This document shows positions 8,252-16,073 of a DNA stretch of 64,000 bases, piece after piece. How positions within the stretch are numbered: position 1 is the stretch's first letter; every line of letters begins with the position of its first letter. The position numbers and the translations under genes were made by a program. Source of the DNA: Vibrio tasmaniensis (GTDB lineage: Bacteria > Pseudomonadota > Gammaproteobacteria > Enterobacterales > Vibrionaceae); contig NZ_AP025511.1 in assembly GCF_024347635.1 (NCBI RefSeq), positions 1 to 64,000 on the forward strand, read 5' to 3'. The notes below the pieces were generated by a model. The model was not told the origin of the DNA. It saw only the letters and a list, made by a program, of their open reading frames with translations, and made no database searches.

Positions 8252-9127
8252 TTATGCCTTTCTTACAATTCGATATAGCGTCGCCGCTAAGAAAAACGTC
8301 GCGGAAACAATGATGATTGAAGCACCAGATGGCACTGGCAGTTTAAGTTCCATTGGTAATACTGTTCCTACCAAACACGCGATGGTAGCCAGCAACGCAG
8401 AAAGCAAAACAAAGCTGCCCATGCGTTTAGTCAGCAATCGAGCCGTAGCACCTGGGATCAGTAATAACGCGCCAACCAGAACCGCACCCACTATCTTCAC
8501 CGCTGCAATCGTCACCAAAGTAATCATCATCACAAACAGGTAGTCATAGAAGCTGGTGTTATAGCCACGCACCTTGGCAATATCCGGGCTGATACAAGTG
8601 AGAAGAATACGGTTAAACGTCGGTATCAAGAGCAAAATGATGAGTGCGCAGCTGCCTGCGAGAATCGCTAAGTCTTGATCTGTTACCGTGAGAATCGAAC
8701 CAAACAGCACGTTCTCAAGCATGTGAATGTTGATCTTACGTGCCACGTACATCAACAATGCCGCGCCAACCGCTAACGCGAGCGCAAGGAAAACGCCGAC
8801 TAAGGTATCGTATGGTACGTTGGTTCTGTTTCTTACAAAGTGAAGAAGCAAAGCAAAGATCATACAGAAGCTAAACAAGCCAATAATTGGATTTTCTGGT
8901 GGTTCACCAAGCAGAACACCAATAGCAATACCGGTTAATGCTGCGTGACCTACCGCTTCAGAGAAGAAAGCCAGACGCTTTGCAATGACCAAAGTACCAA
9001 GGCCGCCTAATAACGGGCCGAGTAATAACGCGGCAACCAGTGCATTCACCATAAACGCATACATGAAGCTGTCTGATAACCAGCCTGCTTCAACGCCACT
9101 AACGGCAAGTTGTCGTAACCATTCCAT
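8252..9127 (-). CDS. Metal ABC transporter permease (ZnuB/SitC family)
   Basis: A 291-residue inner-membrane protein with eight or nine hydrophobic segments. The block R-L-A-F-F-S-E-A-V-G-H-A-A-L-T-G-I-A is the ATPase-contacting loop typical of ABC-3 permeases for Zn, Mn or Fe, and a second signature A-A-V-K-I-V-G-A-V-L-V-G-A-L-L-L-I-P-G occurs near residue 215. It overlaps the ATPase gene by one base. It would form the channel of the importer whose ATPase and binding protein lie just upstream in the operon. Confidence 0.9.
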   Translation of the reverse strand: MEWLRQLAVSGVEAGWLSDSFMYAFMVNALVAALLLGPLLGGLGTLVIAKRLAFFSEAVGHAALTGIAIGVLLGEPPENPIIGLFSFCMIFALLLHFVRNRTNVPYDTLVGVFLALALAVGAALLMYVARKINIHMLENVLFGSILTVTDQDLAILAGSCALIILLLIPTFNRILLTCISPDIAKVRGYNTSFYDYLFVMMITLVTIAAVKIVGAVLVGALLLIPGATARLLTKRMGSFVLLSALLATIACLVGTVLPMELKLPVPSGASIIIVSATFFLAATLYRIVRKA

Positions 9128-9861
9128 TACGCAACCTCCTTCGATTTAGCCATGGCTGTGCCACTGCTGTAGTGTTGGAACAGACTCTCGATTTTAGTTG
9201 GGTGCAGAACTTGTTCATGTGAACCACTATCCACCAAGAACCGATTCACAACATGCACATTTGCTTCCAGGCGGCGCACTGCGGTTACATCATGGTGAAC
9301 AGCAAGAATCGTGCGGCCTTCATCAACGCATTCACGAACTAGCGATTCTAAATAACGAACGCCTTGTTCATCCATGCCTGTCGTTGGTTCGTCCAACACT
9401 AATAAGCTTGGGTTATCCAATAATGCTTGAGCAAACAACACGCGTTGCTGCTCACCACCCGATAACTGACCCATACGGCGATCGCTACGAGTCGCCATGC
9501 CCACACGATCAAGTTGTGCTAATGCAAGATCCAACTGCTTTGACTTACGACGCCAAAATAAAGGAATTCGAGTTTGGTTAAGCAACACGAAATCCATAAC
9601 CGTCAAAGGTAAGCTCGATTCGAAAGTCGCTTTTTGAGGAACGTAACCAATACTTGGCTTTTCAGGCCAGTGGATATTGATTTGGCCAGAGAACGGCGTC
9701 AAGCCAAGAACAGAGCGCAATAATGAAGTTTTTCCTCCCCCATTTGGTCCCATGATCACATGGCACTCTCCTGCTTTAAGTTCTAGCGAAATATCATCAA
9801 GAATCACGTTATTATCGTATTGCAGACCGAGTTGATTAATTGAAATTGATGGACCCTGCAT
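9127..9861 (-). CDS. Metal ABC transporter ATP-binding protein (ZnuC/SitB family)
   Basis: A 244-residue ABC ATPase. Walker A G-P-N-G-G-G-K-T is at residues 38-45, the Q-loop at Y-V-P-Q-K, the signature L-S-G-G-E-Q-Q-R-V at 133-141, Walker B L-L-V-L-D-E-P at 153-159 and the H-loop His around 189-190. It hydrolyses ATP to drive metal-ion import through the adjacent permease. It overlaps both neighbours by one base, so the three core transporter genes are translationally coupled. Confidence 0.92.
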   Translation of the reverse strand: MQGPSISINQLGLQYDNNVILDDISLELKAGECHVIMGPNGGGKTSLLRSVLGLTPFSGQINIHWPEKPSIGYVPQKATFESSLPLTVMDFVLLNQTRIPLFWRRKSKQLDLALAQLDRVGMATRSDRRMGQLSGGEQQRVLFAQALLDNPSLLVLDEPTTGMDEQGVRYLESLVRECVDEGRTILAVHHDVTAVRRLEANVHVVNRFLVDSGSHEQVLHPTKIESLFQHYSSGTAMAKSKEVA

Positions 9862-10796
9862 TATGCGTTCCCGCTTTTTGCTTGGTTAGCCGCAGCAAAT
9901 TTCATCGCTTCGATTAACGTTTCTAAGTTCTTCTTCATTTCGACTTCCACTTTATCGTCTTCATACTCACCGTGCGTCATATGAGAAAAACGGTAAAGCT
10001 GCACGCCAGTTTCTGCTTCAATCGTATCCACAAATCGATTTGGCATGTTCAGCTCGTAAAACAGGACATCAATACCTGATGCGCGGATCTTCTCGATCGT
10101 ATCTTGTAGTTGACTCGCACTTGGTTCAACACCGTGCGCAGGCTCAATCACCGCCGCCACATCCACACCAAACTCTTGAAGGATGTAGCCATACGCATTG
10201 TGTGTTGTCGCTACTTTCATACCTGATGTATCGAGTTCGCCCAGTGACAACATCGCATCACGCTTCATAAAACGAAATTGCTTAGCGTATTTACGTGCAT
10301 TCTTGCGATAAAAAGCTGCGTTGTCTGGATCGAGCTTAGAAACTTCACTCGCGATGGTGTACACCTTTTGGATTGTTGTAGAAAGTCCAACAAACGTATG
10401 CGGGTTGACCGCACCTTGGCCAACAGATTGGCCTAGTGCAGGAAGTAGAGGCACTTCTTTGTTTGCTTCAATAACCACTAAGTCATCACGTTGCGCGGCT
10501 GCAATCACTTTTAAAGCGAAGTCATCATGCCCAATGCCATTTACCACGATTGCGTCCATTTGGCTCAATCGCTTCAAGTCGTTAGGTTGTGGTAAGTAAT
10601 TGTGTGGATTAAAGCCCGCATCAACCAAAGGAAGGATATTCACTTTGTTCCCCACCACTGCTTTTACGTAGCTGTAGTAAGGCTGTAGGGTGATACCAAT
10701 CGTCAGCTTATCGCTGTCGACTGTGTACTCTTTTGCCAATGCATTGGGTGTTGATAGCACCGCCATTAACGACATCAATAGAGTCATGAATCGCAT
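9861..10796 (-). CDS. Metal ABC transporter substrate-binding protein (ZnuA-like)
   Basis: A 311-residue periplasmic protein with a signal sequence ending at ALA (about residue 21). Likely ligands are visible: His65 in N-P-H-N-Y, His133 in N-P-H-T-F, His199 in T-T-H-N-A-Y-G-Y, and an acidic residue near Glu249. His at the third position is the zinc-type pattern; Mn/Fe members usually have Glu there. The long His-rich loop of classical ZnuA is absent. The operon promoter carries a Fur-like rather than a Zur-like site, so the metal could be zinc, iron or manganese. Confidence 0.85.
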   Translation of the reverse strand: MRFMTLLMSLMAVLSTPNALAKEYTVDSDKLTIGITLQPYYSYVKAVVGNKVNILPLVDAGFNPHNYLPQPNDLKRLSQMDAIVVNGIGHDDFALKVIAAAQRDDLVVIEANKEVPLLPALGQSVGQGAVNPHTFVGLSTTIQKVYTIASEVSKLDPDNAAFYRKNARKYAKQFRFMKRDAMLSLGELDTSGMKVATTHNAYGYILQEFGVDVAAVIEPAHGVEPSASQLQDTIEKIRASGIDVLFYELNMPNRFVDTIEAETGVQLYRFSHMTHGEYEDDKVEVEMKKNLETLIEAMKFAAANQAKSGNA

Positions 10797-10916
10797 AGTA
10801 AATCTCTTATTAGTGAGCTTATATTAATTAGCTGATTAGTTCGTAAGCTTCTTGATTTTGTGAGCATCTTCTTTTTGAACATATTGCTGCTAAGAATCTA
10901 AGATTTGGAATATTAC

Positions 10917-11513
10917 TTAATGAGAAGAAGCGTCATGTTGTTTAGATACTTCTGACTCGTTCACCACCAGTTTCCAGCCTGCTGATTCGAGTGTGTTTTC
11001 ATCAAAATGAGTAGGTTGGCTTGCGACACCACCAAAGAAGATCCAGATTTCCGGAGAGACACTGTTCGCGTTCAAAATAAAGGAATCGGCAAAACCATGT
11101 TCGATTGGTGTAGCTTGTCCACTTGGTGTCGCATATTCACTTGGAGTAGAAAAGTAGTAACCGCGCTCGTCCAATAGCCAAGCATGAGAACCTTTGCGCT
11201 TCCAACTTTGGTCTTCAACAAATGGTGCGACCCATTCCTCTTTCAGCGACGCAACACTTGGCCATTCGCCGTTTAAGTCCATGTGCAAGTCTCGAATCTC
11301 TTCGTGAGCTAAACGGAGCTCTGACAACATTGCCAAGTTTTCTTGTTCAACATCCGTCACTAAGACTTGATGATCAAGTGCCACTTCGATATGAGATTCC
11401 GCCTGATTAAATGGAATCGCTACCGTCGCAAAACAAAGGATGAACACTATGATAAGGCCTACCCACTTGCCCTCTCTTCCGCCTGTGTCAGCACGTACAC
11501 TTTGAATCATCAT
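10917..11513 (-). CDS. Single-pass membrane protein of the metal operon (possibly DUF6162)
   Basis: A 198-residue protein. It has a short N-terminal cytoplasmic part, one membrane helix (about residues 18-35) and a periplasmic domain with a short coiled region (residues 55-80) and a globular part rich in Trp and Ser. I do not recognise a catalytic motif. Proteins of this shape occur beside ZnuABC-like operons in gamma-proteobacteria, and I tentatively recall DUF6162. It overlaps the upstream gene by 4 bases and precedes the binding-protein gene by 120 bases. A role in metal transfer to the transporter is inference from position only. Confidence 0.6.
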   Translation of the reverse strand: MMIQSVRADTGGREGKWVGLIIVFILCFATVAIPFNQAESHIEVALDHQVLVTDVEQENLAMLSELRLAHEEIRDLHMDLNGEWPSVASLKEEWVAPFVEDQSWKRKGSHAWLLDERGYYFSTPSEYATPSGQATPIEHGFADSFILNANSVSPEIWIFFGGVASQPTHFDENTLESAGWKLVVNESEVSKQHDASSH

Positions 11514-11845
11514 TTCTCTTTTATCTCTACAACGTCGACTTCAACAGGAAACTCATGGCCTGAATCGAACACAAGGTAGAACTCAGTATTTGGTTTGGGG
11601 AATTCGGCAATAGAGCGTTTATCCGTCATCTCTTTCGCTATCAAATTATCTTCGTAGTCGTACATTGCGACTGCGTAATCTATCGCCTTACTGCCATCTG
11701 AGTAACCCGCTTCACAGGCAACGGTTTTGCCTTCAAACCAACAGCTCATTAATGGAAAATGTGCTTGCGCAGGTAATGCTGCGAAACCAAGCCCCAGTGA
11801 CAAGCACGAGGTAATTATGGTGTTTGCTTTTATTGTTATTTTCAT
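11510..11845 (-). CDS. Small exported protein of the metal operon, unknown function
   Basis: 111 residues from the ATG at 11845, with a clear signal sequence ending LPAQA before H-F-P-L-M-S-C-W-F. The frame is open to 11905, but the added residues hide the signal peptide, so the later start is preferred. The mature part of about 85 residues has two Cys (probably a disulfide) and a beta-rich sequence resembling one Ig- or transthyretin-like domain, comparable with the neighbouring DUF4198 protein. It overlaps the next gene by 4 bases. I do not know its function; location points to a periplasmic helper in metal uptake. Confidence 0.6.
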   Translation of the reverse strand: MKITIKANTIITSCLSLGLGFAALPAQAHFPLMSCWFEGKTVACEAGYSDGSKAIDYAVAMYDYEDNLIAKEMTDKRSIAEFPKPNTEFYLVFDSGHEFPVEVDVVEIKEK

Positions 11846-11895
11846 GGTTCGTACCCTAGCCACGTTGCAAAATCTCAGTCGTATACTGAGCGTTA

Positions 11896-11962
11896 AAGGG
11901 CTCAAATGAGCCCTTGTCTTTTTTATTGAATAGTCAGGAGCTTTCTCCCGATAAAGACTATT
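11896..11962. other. Two intergenic hairpins inside the metal operon
   Basis: AAGGGCTCA/TGAGCCCTT (11896-11915) and AATAGTC/GACTATT (11929-11962, with an inner GGAG/CTCC stem) lie between the DUF4198 gene and the next gene. On the coding (minus) strand neither is followed by a strong T-run. They may damp downstream expression or protect the 3 prime end of the upstream message. Confidence 0.45.
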
Positions 11963-12794
11963 GAAGCAGAGCTTCGAACGTCAGGTGAACATTGGTACTG
12001 GCTTTGTCTGCCAGTGGATTGTCAACCAACTCACCTTTGTAGTTCGCTTTCATTACGTAACGACCCGCTACGTCTGGAGTAAACGTGATTTCACCGTTTT
12101 CATCACTCACTACATCAATCTGCTCTTGGTGGTTGCGGTAAAGCGTACCTTCACGAGTGATTTCCGCTGTCACGTCTTTCTGGATTTCACCGTTGTAGAA
12201 GAATTGGAATGTCACAGGTTCGCCTTCAATGATGTCTGAAGGGTGTGTAATTGGCTTCATTTCAAGAAGCTTGCCTTCAATTTTGAAAACTGAATCCGTT
12301 GGTTTGCCTACTGTGATGTAGCTTTCTGCGCGAGTGAAACCGACTTGAGTAACCACGTCACGTGATTTTTCAGGTAGTAACGCATCACGCTCTACTTTCG
12401 TCGCTTTAATCCACTTTACTGTGTCACGACGACCCGCTTTGTACTGTGTCCAGTACGTTGGTTCGTTGTTGATCGCTACTTTGTGCGTCCCTTCTTCCTC
12501 AAAATAGAAATCAAACATTGAGCGGCGCTTGCCTTTTACAACGAAGTTAGGACGCTCGTTGCGGCCATCAGGCATGATAATGAATGCTTTATCACTGCCT
12601 GCTGGCTTATCAAAAACAAACGTACCGTGAGATGCTGTTACATCAAACGTTAACCAATCACCACCTTCTTTAGAAACGGTGAAATGAGAAGGCAAAACCC
12701 AACGTGGGTGAGCTTGTGCAGTCGTCGTTGCTGCTAGACCGAACGCCATTACACCTGCAAGAGCAAGCGCCTTTATTTTTGTCTGTTTCATCAT
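11958..12794 (-). CDS. DUF4198 periplasmic protein
   Basis: About 278 residues with a signal sequence ending TAQAHPRWVLPS. The H-P-R-W-x-L-P-S-x-F start of the mature part and the Ig-like repeats (G-E-P-V-T-F-Q-F-F-Y-N-G, D-E-N-G-E-I-T-F-T-P-D-V-A-G-R-Y) match DUF4198, a family seen beside nickel, cobalt, iron and other metal uptake genes. The frame is open to 12806, but the ATG at 12794 has GGAAT just upstream. It sits between DUF2271 and the small exported protein in the same orientation. A substrate- or receptor-binding role in the periplasm is inference. Confidence 0.8.
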   Translation of the reverse strand: MMKQTKIKALALAGVMAFGLAATTTAQAHPRWVLPSHFTVSKEGGDWLTFDVTASHGTFVFDKPAGSDKAFIIMPDGRNERPNFVVKGKRRSMFDFYFEEEGTHKVAINNEPTYWTQYKAGRRDTVKWIKATKVERDALLPEKSRDVVTQVGFTRAESYITVGKPTDSVFKIEGKLLEMKPITHPSDIIEGEPVTFQFFYNGEIQKDVTAEITREGTLYRNHQEQIDVVSDENGEITFTPDVAGRYVMKANYKGELVDNPLADKASTNVHLTFEALLQ

Positions 12795-12907
12795 GTTCAA
12801 TTCCATTATTTGTAATCTTTAACCGTGTCGCTCGATGGCGCCTACGATTCCAACCTTTGATTTTTCTGTCGCTTGTAAAGCACAGCTTGTGTTATCCGAC
12901 GTACTAA

Positions 12908-13426
12908 TTATTTTGCAATGTAGCTCAAGATAATTTTCCCCGTCTCTTCCGTTGCTTTTAATTCATAAGAGGCGTTTGAATCTGTCAGTGAAACTTTTTG
13001 ACGAAGATAGTTACGGCCACCGTGTTCACGAACGACTTCGATATGCACCGTGTATTCACCTTGTTCAAGGGTTTCACCGATGTCGCTCTTGCCATCCCAA
13101 ACGAAACGATATTGACCAGCAGGGCGTGTTGCAGAAGTCACAGCATCAACAAGTTCACGATCGTAACGGCCAACTTTTCTCCACCAACTACGTAAGTCTT
13201 TTAGCCATTCGTCTTTACCGACCCAAAGCTCAATGGTTTTGACGGACTTTCGTTCACTGTTTTCTACCCACACCGCCACGTAAGGACGCGCATACATAGA
13301 GGTATCAATCTTGGGCAACTCTAAATTCACATCCAATTTCGCCGTATCAGGAATCGCTTGTGCCATTCCGAGGCTAGGCAAAAGAGACAAAGCTAAAATC
13401 GCCTTACTCCAATTCATTTTTTTCAT
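12908..13426 (-). CDS. DUF2271 periplasmic protein with a flavinylation-type motif
   Basis: 172 residues from the ATG at 13426, which has AAGG 9 bases upstream; an in-frame TTG at 13435 is less likely. The signal sequence ends SLGMAQA. The body matches DUF2271 (P-Y-V-A-V-W-V-E-N, then R-S-W-W-R-K, then Y-R-F-V-W-D-G). Residues 94-100 read D-A-V-T-S-A-T, which fits the D-x-x-(T/S)-(G/S)-A-T sequence where ApbE attaches FMN to a Thr in NqrC, RnfG and FMN-bind proteins. I therefore infer a covalent flavoprotein working with the PepSY membrane protein immediately upstream. No apbE gene is in the window. Confidence 0.8.
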   Translation of the reverse strand: MKKMNWSKAILALSLLPSLGMAQAIPDTAKLDVNLELPKIDTSMYARPYVAVWVENSERKSVKTIELWVGKDEWLKDLRSWWRKVGRYDRELVDAVTSATRPAGQYRFVWDGKSDIGETLEQGEYTVHIEVVREHGGRNYLRQKVSLTDSNASYELKATEETGKIILSYIAK

Positions 13427-13496
13427 GTTTAACAACCTTTTAAATCCGTTTAACCTTTGATTGACTCATCTTATCGACTCATCAATTTTCTAAAAG

Positions 13497-14126
13497 TTAA
13501 GGCACGGCAACAAAATAGATAGCAAGTGAAATTGCAGACCCAAATACCGTCCATTTAATAGAGGTATTAAGTGTTTTTTTCTTAGGTAACAGTAAGCACA
13601 CACCTGTCAGTACAAAGAAGACCATCAATAACGCAGTAATATCGATGAACCATTTCCACACTTCACCGCTATTACGCCCTTTGTGTAGGTCATTCAACAA
13701 TGCAATAACGCCATAATTCGTTGTTTCGACTTCCACCATTTCAGAAGTCACATCGACAAACACAGAAGCGTTGTAGCCGGGTCCTTTGAAGTCCATAGAC
13801 ACTTCACCGATGAGCAACTCACCGTCTTCAATCTCTGCGTAGATGTCTAAACCCGAAGGAACGCCAGATAGGTTTGCTTCTTCAAATAAAAACGTTTCAA
13901 AAGCAGACTCGTCGGCTTTCAGTCGACCGCCTTGGATCGTAAACAAACTCGTGGGAAGCATTAGCGTGGAACGTTGGATATTGGGTTGGCTTGATTCAAA
14001 TAGCTCAGGGCGATTAAGGGTGATGCCTGTCACTGAAAAGAAGAGAACAACAAACAAGAGTGCCATAGAAATATAAACATGAAGTCGACGAGCCCATGAT
14101 TGAACTGCCCTACTTTTTAACGACAT
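13497..14126 (-). CDS. PepSY-type membrane protein, candidate transmembrane electron carrier
   Basis: A 209-residue protein. The N-terminal helix (about 18-38) is preceded by R-R-L-H16-V-Y-I-S and followed by T-G-I-T-L-N-R-P. A periplasmic PepSY-like domain follows, then N-D-L-H148-K-G-R-N-S-G-E-V-W-K-W-F, a second helix (about 160-180) and a third at the C-terminus. The conserved His residues in this family are thought to bind haem. It is the first gene of a nine-gene operon with DUF2271, DUF4198 and an ABC metal importer, behind a Fur-like site. A likely role is to move electrons across the inner membrane to the DUF2271 flavoprotein, for metal reduction. That role is inferred. Confidence 0.8.
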   Translation of the reverse strand: MSLKSRAVQSWARRLHVYISMALLFVVLFFSVTGITLNRPELFESSQPNIQRSTLMLPTSLFTIQGGRLKADESAFETFLFEEANLSGVPSGLDIYAEIEDGELLIGEVSMDFKGPGYNASVFVDVTSEMVEVETTNYGVIALLNDLHKGRNSGEVWKWFIDITALLMVFFVLTGVCLLLPKKKTLNTSIKWTVFGSAISLAIYFVAVP

Positions 14127-14166
14127 ACAAACCAGTACCTATAGATTTTATGGCGATAATTTAGTT

Positions 14167-14185
14167 GATAATCATTCTTATTGGC
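14167..14185 (-). promoter_or_regulatory. Fur-box-like site before the PepSY-DUF2271-ABC operon
   Basis: GATAATCATTCTTATTGGC matches the 19-base Fur consensus GATAATGATAATCATTATC at 13 positions by hand alignment. It lies about 40-60 bases upstream of the PepSY start, where a repressor would cover the promoter. Confidence 0.6.
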
Positions 14186-14305
14186 ATTCAATTTACATTA
14201 TTTACGTTCTCCTCAATGTAAGTAACCGAGTTACAAGTTATTACAGAACGAGCCAGAGAATATCGTTAATGTATTAAGCAATACTTACTTATATAAAGGG
14301 TCATC

Positions 14306-15400
14306 ATGAAAAGTTTATTGTTAGGGGTAAGCATTCTTCTACTGTCTGCTTGTAATTCAAGTTCGAGCTCGAGTTCACCTAAAACCACGACATCGACGAC
14401 CGTTGCTAGCGTTGATAATGTGGCTGACAAAACGATGGTCAAGCAGGTCGGAGAGTACATGAAATTGGCTTACTGGGATGGATATAATTACGCAAATAGG
14501 CCCCACTACCTCATTCGAGTCAATGCTAAGGATGAGCCTATAACTGCATTCATCATTAATCCTCAGTCAATCCTAAAAGGTGCGACCAAGATTAGTTCAT
14601 CAGAATCTGGTGGTATGAACATCTATGAGTACAAAAAGGAAATGTATGGTGCCGTAACTAAGATAAACAACGGTTCAAATAACCTATATACCTTCGACTT
14701 ACTGATTGATGGTCACAAGTACTACGCACAAAAATACACCGATGCAGTCGCTAAGAATCAACACCCATTTACCAATGATCTTTTATTTGCGCCTCATGAA
14801 GTGTTTCATATCTACCAAAACTCTTGGGCAAATAAAAGCAACTGGCGACAAGATGTAGACAATTACCCAACCACTAAAAGCATTATTAAAGATGAACTAA
14901 TTCTCACTGCATTGTTCGATGGACTTCCTAAGACGTTAACTCAAGTTGAAGCACGTGAGCTATTAAAGCAGTATGTCGCCATTCGACATAGACAAATGCT
15001 AAATGACAATACTTCGCTGGTTCAGAACATGGCCCTGTTACAAGAGCGTATCGAAGGCTCGGCAGAATACATCACGGTGCTGCGCGCTAGAGAGGTATAT
15101 AAGAATGATAGCTTGAGCTTTGACAAGGGAAGACAAACCGTCTTGAATCTCAAGAGTCAAAAAGAGGTAAAGTGGCACTTTGGGTTTAACGTCTTTTATA
15201 ATACCGGCGCATCGGTAATTTATCTATTAGACCAACTTGGTTATAAAATAGAACAACTGGAAAAAGCAATATCTCCTTATGACGCGGCGTTATCTGTTGT
15301 CGGCCATGATGTTGATGCATATCAACGAGCACTAAAATCTGTAGGTTCTAAAGTCGCTCAATTTGAAAAAGACGCAATAAAATACTCTTCACTGAGATAA
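14306..15400 (+). CDS. Lipoprotein with a zincin-type H-E-x-x-H motif
   Basis: A 364-residue protein with a lipoprotein signal (LLSAC, Cys16) followed by a Ser-rich tether. At residues 164-168 it has H-E-V-F-H and, about 80 residues later, E-R-I-E250-G-S-A-E254-Y-I, the spacing expected for a gluzincin third ligand. I infer a membrane-anchored zinc metallopeptidase, or an enzyme derived from one; no closer family is recognised. It is divergent from the PepSY operon, so the intervening promoter region with the Fur-like site could affect it too. Co-regulation with metal uptake would make sense for a zinc enzyme but is not shown. Confidence 0.6.
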   Translation: MKSLLLGVSILLLSACNSSSSSSSPKTTTSTTVASVDNVADKTMVKQVGEYMKLAYWDGYNYANRPHYLIRVNAKDEPITAFIINPQSILKGATKISSSESGGMNIYEYKKEMYGAVTKINNGSNNLYTFDLLIDGHKYYAQKYTDAVAKNQHPFTNDLLFAPHEVFHIYQNSWANKSNWRQDVDNYPTTKSIIKDELILTALFDGLPKTLTQVEARELLKQYVAIRHRQMLNDNTSLVQNMALLQERIEGSAEYITVLRAREVYKNDSLSFDKGRQTVLNLKSQKEVKWHFGFNVFYNTGASVIYLLDQLGYKIEQLEKAISPYDAALSVVGHDVDAYQRALKSVGSKVAQFEKDAIKYSSLR

Positions 15401-15565
15401 CTCAAAGTATGTCAACTCCTGCTCGTCGGTAAGTCACGTTTCAGAAAAAGGTGACCTTGAAGCATGGCAAGATAGAGAAACGACAATGACATATTTACAA
15501 ATCTAAATAATGCTATTGTATGTTTACATATATGAACAAGTCATACTCAGTAAAAAGGATTTTTA

Positions 15566-15886
15566 ATGCGTATTTATATTCCTATTGCTATGATCTTTAT
15601 CACCGCTTGTACTAGCCAGATTGTTAGTACTGACGAACATGTCGAGAGTTATATCGGTGCCAATATTGCCGATGCTCAAACGTTGTATTTAACGCCCCAC
15701 TCTCAAGCTGTTACATTTTGGGAGTCACGCACATTTGCTTGGGTCGAAACTCAAACCTCACTCGAGAATGGTGAAATACAACATTCTTTCAAAAACCCTT
15801 ATCGTGACTGCACTATTAACTGGATTGTAGACCAAAGCGGAGTGATCATTGCGGGGTCGCACAGTGGCGAAATGTGCAGCCTTTAA
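15566..15886 (+). CDS. Small lipoprotein, unknown function
   Basis: A 106-residue protein with a short lipoprotein signal (FITAC, Cys15). The mature part has two further Cys, at C-T-I-N-W and in the last three residues, which could form a disulfide. The D-C-T-I-N-W...D-Q-S-G-V-I-I-A-G pattern resembles small secreted proteins common in Vibrio next to other lipoproteins. AAAAGGA lies 8 bases before the ATG. A strong terminator follows. No function can be named. Confidence 0.65.
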   Translation: MRIYIPIAMIFITACTSQIVSTDEHVESYIGANIADAQTLYLTPHSQAVTFWESRTFAWVETQTSLENGEIQHSFKNPYRDCTINWIVDQSGVIIAGSHSGEMCSL

Positions 15887-15984
15887 CTTGGATTTGTTCT
15901 TAGATCTGTGAAACATCAGCTTCAATGAAATCCGATGGCTAATTCAATCAAATAGGATGGTTGAGTTCGATCCAACACAAAGAA

Positions 15985-16022
15985 AAAAGGGTGTCATTTG
16001 AAGGTTCAAATGACACCCTTTT
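15985..16022. terminator. Long bidirectional terminator
   Basis: A perfect 18-base stem (AAAAGGGTGTCATTTGAA 15985-16002 with its complement 16005-16022) with A and T runs at the ends. It separates the convergent lipoprotein and TonB-cluster genes. Confidence 0.92.
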
Positions 16023-16073
16023 ACTGTCTAACTATCTTCTGCTTTATGATTTTCAGCTTCAAACTTAACGAGA

